Notes: generated from the sequence alone by a model not told the origin. Positions 56,637-64,000 are shown, counted from the first letter of the stretch. The stretch is DNA of 64,000 bases from Coraliomargarita_B sp036735565 (GCA_036735565.1 DAINOC010000005.1:1-64000), one strand, 5' to 3'. Program-made: numbers and translations.

Positions 56637-57571
56637 TGATCGGTCGGGGCAGAGCCAAGGGTAGCAGCTCGGCGACTGGAGCTCAGAGCTGGCATGAACT
56701 GGCGGGGCCCCGGCGTAGGCGGGTGAACTCCCCGCAGGCCCGTCGGCGCCGGCTCGCCCGGGGGCTCAAGGTAGCCGCCTTGCTGATTCTGGTCCTCGTG
56801 CTCGGTTTAGGGGTCTTTTTTGCGTATCGCGCAATCCGGGCTCGTGAGCAGCCGATCCAGATTCAGGCACCGTCGCGGCCCGTCGAGCAGTTGCTTTTTG
56901 AAACCGACGGCGTCCTTCCGGACCGCTGGCTCAGTGATGTGGTGGAAATGCGCAAAGGGATGACGATGATGGAGGTCGATATACGAGCGATCAAGACGCG
57001 CATCGAAGCGCAGCCTCAGGTAAAATCCGTTGCCGTGGAGCGGATCTTCCCCAACTCCCTGAAGATTCGTGTGGAGGAGGAGGAACCCACACTGCGAATG
57101 GCCGTTGTTGGGCGGGACGGTGTAACAGAGCAACGAATCGTCTCCCGCTCAGGCAAGCTCTACAAGGGCGTCGGCTACCCGAAAGCGACGCTAGCCCGTC
57201 TGCCTTTTGTTCAGCCTTTCCAGTATCCGGACGGTAGCGTCCAGCCCATGATGGGCATTGATCGGGTGGCGGAGCTATTGACCGTGGCGCGGAGTATGCA
57301 GCCCGATTTTTACAGGACCTGGAGGGTCGTTTCTCTGGAGCATTTTTCGGGTAATTCATCCATACCCGGTGAGGTTATCGAGGTGCGCACATCACGCTAC
57401 GGAACGATCGTCTTCAATGGGTGGGGTGATTTCGGCCGGCAGTTGGATCGGCTGACCGTCATCTTTAACTATTTGGCCGAACGGGGTGATCCGTCTGTCA
57501 AACGGATCGATCTTTCTTTACGCGACTCTGCGGCGGTGCAATTTAGCAGCGGTCGGATCAGTAGTTTTTAA
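56636..57571 (+). CDS. ftsQ: Cell division protein FtsQ
   Basis: A 311-residue bitopic protein. A basic cytoplasmic N-terminus (PRRRRVNSPQARRRRLARG) leads to one hydrophobic helix at about 45-65, then a POTRA domain (VEMRKGMTMMEVDIRAIKTRIEAQPQVKSVAVERIFPNSLKIRVEEEEP) and the FtsQ beta domain. It links FtsL/FtsB to the divisome in the periplasm. The extracytoplasmic part is longer than in E. coli. ATG is in TGATG with the ddl stop; GGGAGG lies upstream. Confidence 0.88.
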   Translation: MIGRGRAKGSSSATGAQSWHELAGPRRRRVNSPQARRRRLARGLKVAALLILVLVLGLGVFFAYRAIRAREQPIQIQAPSRPVEQLLFETDGVLPDRWLSDVVEMRKGMTMMEVDIRAIKTRIEAQPQVKSVAVERIFPNSLKIRVEEEEPTLRMAVVGRDGVTEQRIVSRSGKLYKGVGYPKATLARLPFVQPFQYPDGSVQPMMGIDRVAELLTVARSMQPDFYRTWRVVSLEHFSGNSSIPGEVIEVRTSRYGTIVFNGWGDFGRQLDRLTVIFNYLAERGDPSVKRIDLSLRDSAAVQFSSGRISSF

Positions 57572-57576
57572 ACAAA

Positions 57577-58794
57577 ATGATGAGCGAATCCAGAATCGTC
57601 GGAGCGGTGGAGATCGGGACTTCCAAGGTCGCGGTGCTGCTGGGCGAAATAGTGGATGACCGTGCGCTCAATATCATCGGGCACTGCGCCTGCACCTCCA
57701 AGGGGGTGCGCAAGGGCGAGATCGCGGATCTGAATGCGGCGAGCGATTGCGTGCATGCGGCGATTACCCAGGCCGAAAAGGACAGCGCGACCCGGATCGA
57801 TGAAGTATATCTCGCGCAGACGGGAAAGCATCTACAGGGCGACTTTAACGTGGGGATGACCAATGTGAGCTCGCCCGACGGCATCGTCCGCATGGTGGAT
57901 ATGGAACACGCCAAGCAGGAGGCCAAGCGACGCAACCTTCCGGCCAACCGGACCTATATCCACCACATTCAAAACCCTTATTCACTGGATGGCCGCCCGG
58001 TCGATAATCCGCTCTCCCGCGAGGCCCGGCAATTGCAGGTCGGTTACTGGTCGGTCCATGGTGACAGTGAGACGGTGGGCAATAGTCTACGCGTGATCCG
58101 AGGGATTGATCTGGAGGTGAGTGATATGATCATTTCCAGTATCGCTTCGGGCTCTGTGCTGCTCGAGGAGTCCGAGAAGGACAATGGTGCTCTGGTCGTC
58201 GATATCGGTGGTGGCACCGCCGATTACGTGCTCTACCGCAAGGGTTATATTGTAAAGACCGGTGTCGTGCCGGTGGGGGGGGACCACATCACCAACGATT
58301 TGAGCATCGGCCTGCGGATCGGGCGCAAATCTGCGGAGGACTGCAAGATCAAGTATGGCCAGGCGATCTATGAGAGCGCTCACCGCGACGAGAAGGTCTG
58401 GTTGATCGGGGACCTCACTATCGGGGACCGGCCCTATCCCCTGGGAGCGCTCACGCGGGTCATCGAGGCCCGGGTTACGGAGATTTTTGAGATCATCAAA
58501 GCGCAGCTGGTAGAAGCCAAGCTCTACGAGCCGTCGGAGATTGCCTCCGGTGCGATTCTTACGGGCGGCACCTCCCGGTTGCCCGGTATTGACCGTTGCG
58601 CGGAAAAAACGCTCGGGTTTCCTGCCCGCTGCGCTGAAGGTCCGCCAGACGTGAGTCCGGAACTCTGCCAACCGGAGTTCAGCACCTGCCTCGGACTGCT
58701 TCATTATGCGCTGACCGGCCAGGAGGAGAAGAAGCGGACCGCTCGGCCATCCGGTTTCCTGCGCAAGCTCACCGGCTTGCTGAATCTTGAATAA
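57577..58794 (+). CDS. ftsA: Cell division protein FtsA
   Basis: A 405-residue actin-fold ATPase. IVGAVEIGTSKVAVLLGE is phosphate 1, LVVDIGGGTADYVLY phosphate 2, and GAILTGGTSRLPGI the adenosine motif; the 1C subdomain lies at about 85-160 (VYLAQTGKHLQGD). The C-terminal amphipathic helix GFLRKLTGLLNLE fits membrane tethering of FtsZ. It starts 5 bases after ftsQ. Confidence 0.93.
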   Translation: MMSESRIVGAVEIGTSKVAVLLGEIVDDRALNIIGHCACTSKGVRKGEIADLNAASDCVHAAITQAEKDSATRIDEVYLAQTGKHLQGDFNVGMTNVSSPDGIVRMVDMEHAKQEAKRRNLPANRTYIHHIQNPYSLDGRPVDNPLSREARQLQVGYWSVHGDSETVGNSLRVIRGIDLEVSDMIISSIASGSVLLEESEKDNGALVVDIGGGTADYVLYRKGYIVKTGVVPVGGDHITNDLSIGLRIGRKSAEDCKIKYGQAIYESAHRDEKVWLIGDLTIGDRPYPLGALTRVIEARVTEIFEIIKAQLVEAKLYEPSEIASGAILTGGTSRLPGIDRCAEKTLGFPARCAEGPPDVSPELCQPEFSTCLGLLHYALTGQEEKKRTARPSGFLRKLTGLLNLE

Positions 58795-58801
58795 CCCGAA
58801 C

Positions 58802-60091
58802 GTGGACACCGCAACCAACAGCTTTACCCGCAGTCCGGAAGAGGGCACCGCGCTGAAGATCAAAATCATCGGCATCGGTGGCGCGGGGACCAATGCGGTG
58901 GATGGTTTACGCCTCGACGATCTCGGCGATGCCGGTTGTGTCGATCTGGCCGCCATCAATACCGATGCCCAGGCTCTGGCCAACTCGCCGATCGGGCAGA
59001 AGCTGGTCATTGGCCGCAGCGTCACGCGAGGCCTCGGTGCCGGGGGTGAAGTGGAGATCGGCCGCGCGGCAGCGGAGTCGGACCGCGATGCGATCGCCCG
59101 GCTCATCGGCGACTGCGATCTCATTATCCTTGTGGTCGGCTTGGGAGGCGGCACCGGCAGCGCCGCCGCGGCGATTGTAGCGGAGGTCGCGTCGCGCTCC
59201 CGTGCGATCGTTCTGGCCTTTGCCACCTTGCCTTTCAGTTTCGAAGGTGTGCGGCGCAAGCGCATCGCAGACGCAAGTATGGGCGAGCTGCGCCAACTCG
59301 TGCACGGGTTGGTGCCCTTGCCCAATGACGTCCTTTTGCAGGAGAGCGAGGAGGATACCAGTGTGCTGAATGCCTTTGCTGTTGCCGACCGCTGGATCGG
59401 ACGGGGCATCAATTCCATCTGTGCCATGCTGCTTAAGACCGGCCTGATCAATCAGGACATGAGCTCCGTGCGCTCCGTGTTTAGCGATCGCGGCGGCAAA
59501 ACAATCTTCGGCACCGGCATCGCAACGGGTGGGGACTACGTCAAGGACGCGCTCGAGGACCTCTTCATTTGTCCGCTGCTCCACATGGGCGACCGGCCCA
59601 AGCAACTCGACCGGATACTGGTCAATCTCATCGGCGGCGCGGACCTCGGTATCGCCAAGGTGAATACGGTGATCTCGGAGATTTCGAAGCGCTTCAACAC
59701 GCGCGAGGATATCGTCTTCGGCGCGGTTATCGATGAAGGCCGCCGCGAGAGCCTGGAGATTTGTCTGCTCGGCAAGTCGGGGATGGATGCCGTTCCTCCG
59801 GTCGAGGCCGAAGCCAGCGCGGCTCCGGCGGTGCCGACCCGTCGACCCCTGCCTGGTGAACTGGGCATCGAGACGGAGATTGCCAGTGATACGGCCCCAC
59901 CCAAGGTCGTTCACGAGTCCAAACTTCCCAAAAATAAGCAACCCGACCTGGGGCAGGAGGAGTTCTTGTTCGTCGAACCCGACGCTCAGCGCGGCTATTT
60001 TGAGAAGACCGACCGCAACCTCTACAATGGTGAAGACCTCGACGTCCCGACCTTTATCCGCCGCGGTATACGGATTAAGATTAAGGTCTGA
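58802..60091 (+). CDS. ftsZ: Cell division GTPase FtsZ, divergent
   Basis: A 429-residue tubulin homologue. KIIGIGGAGTNAVDGL, AINTDAQAL, the GTP loop GLGGGTGSAAAAIVAEVA, and the C-terminal tail DVPTFIRRG are FtsZ features. The T7 loop, which completes the GTPase site of the next subunit, reads GLINQDMSSVRSVF where the consensus is GL(M/I)NVDFADVRTVM: the first Asp is kept but the second (E. coli D212) is Ser. The protein ends in an unusual KIKV. The GTG at 58802 was chosen; a TTG at 58787 overlapping ftsA is possible. Ends the dcw cluster. Confidence 0.93.
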   Translation: MDTATNSFTRSPEEGTALKIKIIGIGGAGTNAVDGLRLDDLGDAGCVDLAAINTDAQALANSPIGQKLVIGRSVTRGLGAGGEVEIGRAAAESDRDAIARLIGDCDLIILVVGLGGGTGSAAAAIVAEVASRSRAIVLAFATLPFSFEGVRRKRIADASMGELRQLVHGLVPLPNDVLLQESEEDTSVLNAFAVADRWIGRGINSICAMLLKTGLINQDMSSVRSVFSDRGGKTIFGTGIATGGDYVKDALEDLFICPLLHMGDRPKQLDRILVNLIGGADLGIAKVNTVISEISKRFNTREDIVFGAVIDEGRRESLEICLLGKSGMDAVPPVEAEASAAPAVPTRRPLPGELGIETEIASDTAPPKVVHESKLPKNKQPDLGQEEFLFVEPDAQRGYFEKTDRNLYNGEDLDVPTFIRRGIRIKIKV

Positions 60092-60141
60092 GGCTGGTCA
60101 GTGGATTTCAGCGGAAATTCGGCAGCGGCGTAGAACAGTAG

Positions 60142-60247
60142 CGGGAGCGTTCTGCTCCCGGATCGACCAATTTGCATTCAGCCCACCGGCGGCGGAATGC
60201 GTGCAGGGCAGGATGCCCTGCTTCCCGGGAATCCGGGCATCCTGCCC
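60142..60247. repeat. Extragenic palindromes between ftsZ and the next gene
   Basis: The gene-free stretch 60092-60340 contains CGGGAGC-GTTCT-GCTCCCG (60142-60160) and a perfect 13-bp inverted repeat GGGCAGGATGCCC/GGGCATCCTGCCC (60206-60218 and 60235-60247). They have no T-run on the plus strand and look like REP-type elements rather than the ftsZ terminator. Confidence 0.65.
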
Positions 60248-60281
60248 GGAAGTGCTTGGCAGTGGCACATTGGCCACCAAC

Positions 60282-60313
60282 AAAAACGCCCCCATCCGGT
60301 GGGGATGGGGGCG
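60282..60313 (-). terminator. Terminator of the NTF2-like gene
   Basis: A perfect 11-bp inverted repeat CGCCCCCATCC/GGATGGGGGCG (60287-60313) with a 5-base loop is followed on the minus strand by TTTTTGTT. It lies 27 bases after the stop of the minus-strand gene. Confidence 0.85.
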
Positions 60314-60340
60314 CTGGTTTAAAAGCGTGCTATCCGGTAA

Positions 60341-60913
60341 TCAGCTCGCGGGGTTGAAGGGGATGGTCGAGCTGTGCAGTGCGATGCGTAGCGCGCCACA
60401 GTCGCCCCGGCGGAAGGCGAAGGTCTTTTCAACCGTCACGGCGTCACCGTTTTTGTTGAAGAAGGTGAAGTGCCCCATGGTGATGCCGATGTTGCCTTCG
60501 ATGAAGAAGGCGGCGTTGTCCACCTCGACACGCTCCCAGCCCATGAGGGCGAAGCCGTTATCATCGGGGAAGTTCGCATCGCCGCCCACGAAGTAGGCGA
60601 GGGCCCCTTCCGCAGTCGTGCGGAACGTCAGCTCACCGTGAGCGAGTGTCGGTTTGAAGAGGACGGGTGCGAAGTCGTAGTTATAGGCTTGGGAGATGAT
60701 CGATTTCGCCAGGGCCCGGGTGTCTTCACCTTTTTCATGTGCTTTGCCGATCTGGAGGAGGGCACCGATCCAGCCCTGTTGCGCTTCGAGCAGTGATGCC
60801 TCGGTGATCGGCACAGGACCGCCGACCTTGAAGGTGTCGGAAGCAGCCTTGCTGGAGAGGAGGAACAAGCCGCAGCTAAGGGCAGCAACGCATAGGGTTT
60901 TGATGGTATTCAT
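60341..60913 (-). CDS. Secreted NTF2-like (CaMKII-association-domain-like) protein
   Basis: A 190-residue protein with a signal peptide (basic MNTIK then hydrophobic to about residue 24, SKAAS). The mature part starts with a helix (ITEASLLEAQQGWIGALLQIGKAHEKGED), goes on to beta strands (GHFTFFNKNGDAVTVEKTFAFRR), and ends GALRIALHSSTIPFNP, the pattern of SnoaL/NTF2-like proteins (compare LHHSSLPY endings). Function unknown; probably binds a small ligand in the periplasm. It is convergent with ftsZ and has its own terminator. Confidence 0.7.
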   Translation of the reverse strand: MNTIKTLCVAALSCGLFLLSSKAASDTFKVGGPVPITEASLLEAQQGWIGALLQIGKAHEKGEDTRALAKSIISQAYNYDFAPVLFKPTLAHGELTFRTTAEGALAYFVGGDANFPDDNGFALMGWERVEVDNAAFFIEGNIGITMGHFTFFNKNGDAVTVEKTFAFRRGDCGALRIALHSSTIPFNPAS

Positions 60914-61188
60914 GGTTTTTTCTTAGTGGTGGTTTCGTTGAGTGTCATCAGACACACCTTCTAAGAAGAGCGGAAAAACCAAAAGTTCCAGAATATACGT
61001 TATTTTTTTCGTGATTTTTTGATCGCGAAAGAGCTTTCTTTGCCATGTGCCGCCGTGGACGCCGAAACTGGCCCATTACGTCTCCCGCTTTGCCGGTCAT
61101 TCCGTTATTCGGGAGTGAGGAAATTCGGTCTTCCGCAGACCTCGATCCTCCCGCAGTTCGATCGAGCAGGGGGGTAGAGAGGCTTGCG

Positions 61189-61503
61189 TTCGTAGGGAAC
61201 AACGGGATCACCGAAACGAGCCTGCAGAGCTCTGGCCAGGGTCAGGAGGAGTTTGTTCTGCGCCTGGCTGCCGACGATTCCCAAGCGGGCCTTGAAGTGG
61301 CCTGGGTGCCGGTGGCAGACTGGTAATCGCCAGTCTTGAGCGGGGCGGAGCTGGTGCAGGCACCGGAGGCCTACGACGCCCTGTCCAAGCCCTGCCTCGT
61401 GCATTGCAGCGCCGGAGCCTACCGCACGGGGGCCGTGGTGGAGGCTATTCTGGCGCGTCACGCTAAATTGAGATTCAAGATTGAAAAGCCACCGAGTTTT
61501 TAA
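61189..61503 (+). pseudogene. Degenerate dual-specificity/tyrosine phosphatase
   Basis: One plus-strand frame keeps GITETSLQSSGQ, AGLEVAWVPVADW and PCLVHCSAGAYRTGAVVEAIL; the last contains the HCx5R active site of dual-specificity phosphatases. An in-frame TAA at 61324-61326 interrupts it just after VADW, and the segment between SGQ and AADDSQ is shorter than in relatives. No start with a ribosome-binding site is seen. It therefore reads as a dead gene. 60914-61188 shows no other gene. Confidence 0.55.
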
Positions 61504-61539
61504 CCGTTCCTCCTTCGCTAAAGCTACGACGGACACAGT

Positions 61540-61621
61540 AATGAACCTTAATGAACGTGAATGAGGGGCCAGTGGAGGATCTGGTGAGCTCTTTCCCGTA
61601 GCCGCAGCGCTTCCGCTGCGG
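61540..61621. repeat. Dispersed 18-mer and extragenic palindrome
   Basis: The 18-mer at 61540-61557 (core TTAATGAACG) matches 16 of 18 bases at 16326-16343. Farther on, CCGCAGCG-CTTC-CGCTGCGG (61602-61621) is a perfect 8-bp hairpin without a T-run. The gene-free stretch 61504-61679 holds nothing else visible. Confidence 0.6.
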
Positions 61622-61679
61622 TTTCCTAGTTCTTCATTTCATTTTAGGTTCGACATGTCGCACGCAGGAAAAACAATGT

Positions 61680-61722
61680 GCAATAAAATTGACACTTTGA
61701 TTTAATATGCGCAATTTATTGC
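61680..61722 (+). promoter_or_regulatory. hipB promoter with two inverted GCAATAAA sites
   Basis: GCAATAAAATTG at 61680-61691 and its inverted near-copy GCAATTTATTGC at 61711-61722 share GCAATAAA, with centres 31 bases apart, about three helical turns. Both flank or overlap TTGACA (61689-61694), a likely -35 box. HipB-type antitoxins bind such inverted sites to repress their own operon. The predicted transcript start is close to the ATG at 61728. Confidence 0.55.
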
Positions 61723-61727
61723 TCAAT

Positions 61728-62048
61728 ATGAAAAAAGCACCCCATCTGTTGCCTGCTCAGCGACGTCTCATGGAGCGCCTCGGCGACAACCTCCGCTTGG
61801 CTCGATTGCGCCGTAAGCTGAGTGCCTCGCGTGTGGCCGAGCGGGCGGGAATCAGCCGCCGAACCCTGGTCAGCATCGAGTCCGGTGAACCGACTGTGGC
61901 CATGGGCAACTATTTTCAGGTGATGCGGGTGCTGGGGCTTGAGAAGGACTTCGAGCTTTTGGCGCGCGACGACGAAATGGGGCGTAAGTTGCAGGATCTG
62001 GAACTGACTCCCAAGCAGCGTGCCCCGAAACGTAAGACTGTAACATGA
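61728..62048 (+). CDS. hipB: HipB-type antitoxin / XRE-family regulator
   Basis: A 106-residue protein with a helix-turn-helix in LGDNLRLARLRRKLSASRVAERAGISRRTLVSIESGEPTVAMGNYFQVMRVLG, and a basic tail (PKQRAPKRKT). It should neutralise the HipA kinase and repress the operon. The ATG at 61728 was chosen because an in-frame ATG at 61707 lies within the promoter/operator. The end overlaps hipA by 4 bases. Confidence 0.85.
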   Translation: MKKAPHLLPAQRRLMERLGDNLRLARLRRKLSASRVAERAGISRRTLVSIESGEPTVAMGNYFQVMRVLGLEKDFELLARDDEMGRKLQDLELTPKQRAPKRKTVT

Positions 62049-63295
62049 GCCGTTCCTCCACAATTTTTGTCTATGCGGACTGGAAGGGCTTGAGTGGAGC
62101 GACCCTGATGGGGCAGTTGCACCGGTCGACTGTTCGGGGTGAGGAGGTGCTCTCTTTTGAATACGATCGGGATTGGCTGAAGCAGTCGCAACCTTTCCTC
62201 CTAGATCCGAGGCTGCAATTCGTCGAAGGCCGCCAGTTCGCGGATGGTTCGAATCCATTCGGGCTCTTTCTGGACTCAGCACCGGACCGCTGGGGTCGTC
62301 TTCTTATTCGACGGCGGGCCGCCCTGAATTCGGAGGATGCCTCAGTAGTGCTGTTCGATTCGGACTACCTTCTCGCGGTTTCGGACACCTGCCGCATGGG
62401 AGCGCTTCGCTTTCGTGATGGTGCAGAGGGGGCCTTCTTGGCCAAGGATACAGAACTTTCGGTGCCGCCACTGCAAAAGTTGCGTGAACTGGAGCAGGCC
62501 TCCCGGCGATTCGAGGCCTCTGATTCCGATGATCCTGAGCACGTCGAGTGGCTCCGCATGCTCATCGCACCCGGAACCTCTTTGGGCGGGGCGAGGCCAA
62601 AATGCAGCGTGATTGATCCCGATGGCCAGCTCTGGATCGCGAAGTTCCCCAGTCGGGCGGATGAATTCGACGTGGGTGCCTGGGAAGGACTGGTCTATCA
62701 AATGGCCAAAAATGCTGGCCTTCGGATTGCCGAAGCGCGTGTCGAGCGATTCTCCAAAGCGGGCACCACCTTCCTGATCCGTCGGTTTGATCGGGAGCAG
62801 GAGGCACGCATCCACTTCGCCTCGGCTATGAATCTACTTGGTTATCAGGATGGCGACGGCGCCAAGACGGGGGCTGGTTACCTTGATCTGGTTGATCTGA
62901 TCGAGCGCTATGGGTCGAATGTGAACGAAGATCTCGAAGAGCTCTGGCGTAGAATCGTCTTCAATGTCTGCGTCCACAACACCGACGACCATCTTCGCAA
63001 CCACGGTTTCCTGCTCTCGGATCAAGGGTGGACCCTGTCTCCGGCCTACGATTTGAACGCGCAGCCCTGGAGTGGGGGACACGCATTGAACATCGACGAG
63101 AACAATAATGCCAGCGATCTGGATCTTGTTCGCCGCGTTGGGCAATACTTCCGCCTCTCCCAAAAACGACAGGACTCAATCATCACCGAGGTGTCGGAAG
63201 CGGTCAGCGCCTGGGAAACCTGCGCTACGAAGCTTGGCTTGAAGCGGAGTGAGATTGAGCGGATGCGGACGGCATTCCTGACTGACCCCATTTGA
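62045..63295 (+). CDS. hipA: HipA-type serine/threonine kinase toxin
   Basis: A 416-residue HipA. The couple-HipA N-domain (FVYADWKGLSGATLMGQLH) is followed by PGTSLGGARPKCSV, containing Ser179 at the autophosphorylation-loop position of E. coli S150, and IAKFPSRADEFDVGAWE. The catalytic core has D314, H316 and N319 (NTDDHLRNHG) and D336 in SPAYDLN. E. coli HipA phosphorylates GltX and triggers dormancy; the target here is unknown. A terminator follows at once. Confidence 0.92.
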   Translation: MSRSSTIFVYADWKGLSGATLMGQLHRSTVRGEEVLSFEYDRDWLKQSQPFLLDPRLQFVEGRQFADGSNPFGLFLDSAPDRWGRLLIRRRAALNSEDASVVLFDSDYLLAVSDTCRMGALRFRDGAEGAFLAKDTELSVPPLQKLRELEQASRRFEASDSDDPEHVEWLRMLIAPGTSLGGARPKCSVIDPDGQLWIAKFPSRADEFDVGAWEGLVYQMAKNAGLRIAEARVERFSKAGTTFLIRRFDREQEARIHFASAMNLLGYQDGDGAKTGAGYLDLVDLIERYGSNVNEDLEELWRRIVFNVCVHNTDDHLRNHGFLLSDQGWTLSPAYDLNAQPWSGGHALNIDENNNASDLDLVRRVGQYFRLSQKRQDSIITEVSEAVSAWETCATKLGLKRSEIERMRTAFLTDPI

Positions 63296-63316
63296 CTCCC
63301 TTTTAGATTGTAGAAT

Positions 63317-63340
63317 GGCCTCCGAAGGGAGAGCCTTTTT
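63317..63340 (+). terminator. hipA terminator
   Basis: GGCCTCC-GAAG-GGAG-A-GCC forms a 7-bp stem with one bulged A and a tetraloop, followed by TTTTT. It begins 22 bases after the hipA stop and ends just before the tRNA-like element. Confidence 0.8.
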
Positions 63341-63342
63341 CT

Positions 63343-63447
63343 GGGTGTCATGGCGCAACCGGGAATGAATACCGGCGAGGCTGCGAAGCCAGAGAGTAGC
63401 GTCCCCGTTTTGACGGGGAGATGTGGGTTCAAATCCCACTGACACCC
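63343..63447 (+). ncRNA. tRNA-like structured element of unknown identity
   Basis: An 8-bp closing helix GGGTGTCA/TGACACCC encloses a canonical T arm (GTGGG-TTCAAAT-CCCAC) directly before its 3' strand, exactly as in a tRNA. The remaining ~70 bases form hairpins CCGG...CCGG, GGCT-GCGA-AGCC and CCCCGT-TTTG-ACGGGG rather than a normal D arm and 7-base anticodon loop. There is no encoded CCA; TCTTTTT follows. A TTTTGAC stretch could be a relic of a Gln (TTG) anticodon loop. It may be a decayed tRNA, an interrupted tRNA or a small RNA. TTCGATACA repeats lie 40-60 bases downstream. Confidence 0.45.
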
Positions 63448-63535
63448 TCTTTTTCTCGAAGAAATCCTACAACGGACTCATTTTTTTTCGATACATATTC
63501 GATACACGCTGGCGACGGCATCAGGGGCTCTTTGA

Positions 63536-64000
63536 TCAAGGATTTGCTTCCCGCGATTCAGGCGGTTGGGGTGAGTCGGCGGCTGCGGAGCAGTCCGCGG
63601 TTGTCGCGCCTTGGTGAATCTCCCAGTGCCGCAGGGTCTCGGTCGCCCAAACTTCAGGATCAAAGGTTTCGCGGTAAAAGCGCTGCGGTTCGTTGACGAG
63701 GATCTGTCCGGTATCGTCAGTTGACCAGGGGAGGGGGCGTTGCCTGGCCTGCTCAACAGCCTCACGGGCGATTTGCTGGGCGTAGACCGTCGCTGATCCG
63801 TTGACCAGTGGGCCGCTTTGGTAGCTGGCTTCGATGCCCCGAGGGGTCGAGCGGAGGAGAACGTCTCCGCGTGGGGCGTGAATGCGCACGCCCTCGGCAG
63901 TGCGCTTCATTGTGCCCGGTTTGCTTTGCATGGGGTGGGGATGGTTAATGACTTTTTGTTCACTGATGGCCCAGTATCCCATTTCGGGTCGGACATTGGC
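63536..64000 (-). CDS. Hypothetical protein, possibly partial at window edge
   Basis: A minus-strand frame open to the window edge. The first ATG is at 63982 (148 residues), with internal Met codons giving shorter starts. The core GVRIHAPRGDVLLRSTPRGIEASYQSG and VYAQQIAREAVEQARQRPLPWSTDDTGQILV, RFYRETFDPEVWATETLRHWEIHQG looks like a compact folded protein; the ending is low-complexity. No family is recognised and no signal peptide or membrane segment is seen. It could continue beyond 64000. Confidence 0.5.
   Translation of the reverse strand, partial: ANVRPEMGYWAISEQKVINHPHPMQSKPGTMKRTAEGVRIHAPRGDVLLRSTPRGIEASYQSGPLVNGSATVYAQQIAREAVEQARQRPLPWSTDDTGQILVNEPQRFYRETFDPEVWATETLRHWEIHQGATTADCSAAADSPQPPESREANP

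Noticed and set aside
58087..59941. Long antisense open frames opposite ftsA and ftsZ
   Set aside because: Both strands are open because of high GC; only the plus strand shows FtsA and FtsZ motifs.
58802..60091. Bacterial tubulin (BtubA/B) rather than FtsZ
   Set aside because: The position after ftsA, the FtsZ-type GTP loop and the DVPTFIRR tail identify FtsZ; tubulin-specific features are not seen.
61105..61536. Antisense frame of 143 codons over the phosphatase remnant
   Set aside because: The plus strand carries the HCx5R phosphatase motif; the minus frame shows no recognisable domain or start signal.
61680..63295. hipBA as part of a defence island
   Set aside because: Neighbours are a dead phosphatase, a tRNA-like element and an unknown gene; no restriction, CRISPR or other defence genes are seen within the window.
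63343..63447. tRNA-Sec interpretation of the tRNA-like element
   Set aside because: The 8+5 acceptor/T stack fits, but there is no TCA anticodon loop and no 6-bp D stem, so selenocysteine tRNA is not supported.

Overview
The window looks like a chromosomal piece of a GC-rich Verrucomicrobiota bacterium, probably class Opitutae. This is an inference from gene content: a complete dcw cluster with a MurC-MurB fusion, a Chlamydia-style permease-DtxR fusion in a metal transporter operon (a PVC-type arrangement), type II glutamine synthetase, a KDG kinase/aldolase pair under a XylR-like regulator, and scattered extragenic palindromes. No close relative was compared directly.

Layout. 1-505: 3' end of 23S rRNA, 5S rRNA and the rRNA terminator. 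463-5462 (minus): VanZ protein, GAF histidine kinase and GlnD. 5635-11258: SlyD-type FKBP, FtsK, tRNA-Arg(TCT), a zinc-ribbon coiled-coil protein, a TPR protein and AccA. 11440-17768: RNase D-like nuclease, metallo-beta-lactamase-fold hydrolase, eda-kdgK with a divergent XylR-like regulator, then HflX. 17863-21870: ArgS, then a pgsA-pgpA-ndk-ispF run. 21961-25463: DNA alkylation repair-like protein, GSII, and a miniature kinase/PP2C pair. 25602-29754: metal ABC operon (binding protein, ATPase, permease-repressor fusion, permease). 29735-32082: Rho, a 100-N assembly gap that truncates an L-rhamnose mutarotase gene, and an SRPBCC protein. 32168-35072: desaturase, DUF1295 and Cfa lipid operon. 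35419-37840: three pilin-like/exported genes behind an AT-rich leader. 37962-40189: metallophosphoesterase, DUF971 protein and MetF. 40486-60091: dcw cluster mraZ-orf-rsmH-ftsL-orf-ftsI-murE-murF-mraY-murD-lysM-ftsW-murG-murCB-ddl-ftsQ-ftsA-ftsZ. 60341-64000: a secreted NTF2-like protein, a decayed tyrosine phosphatase, a hipBA module, a tRNA-like element and an unidentified gene at the edge.

How the genes work together. The dcw block encodes nearly the whole cytoplasmic peptidoglycan precursor pathway (MurB to MurG, MraY, Ddl) plus division proteins FtsL, FtsI, FtsW, FtsQ, FtsA and FtsZ. Many of its starts overlap the previous stop, so co-translation is likely, and an array of TGGG-type boxes lies before mraZ. 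The metal operon appears self-contained: its likely sensor is fused to its own permease, and a palindrome overlaps the promoter of its first gene. KdgK and Eda convert 2-keto-3-deoxygluconate to pyruvate and glyceraldehyde-3-phosphate, with a divergent regulator and two matching inverted sites.

The most notable observations are the permease-DtxR fusion operon, the altered T7 loop of FtsZ, the MurC-MurB fusion with Cys at the usual MurB Ser position, two small orphan frames inside the dcw cluster, and a structured tRNA-like element after hipA. All functional calls rest on reading motifs by eye; no database search was run.
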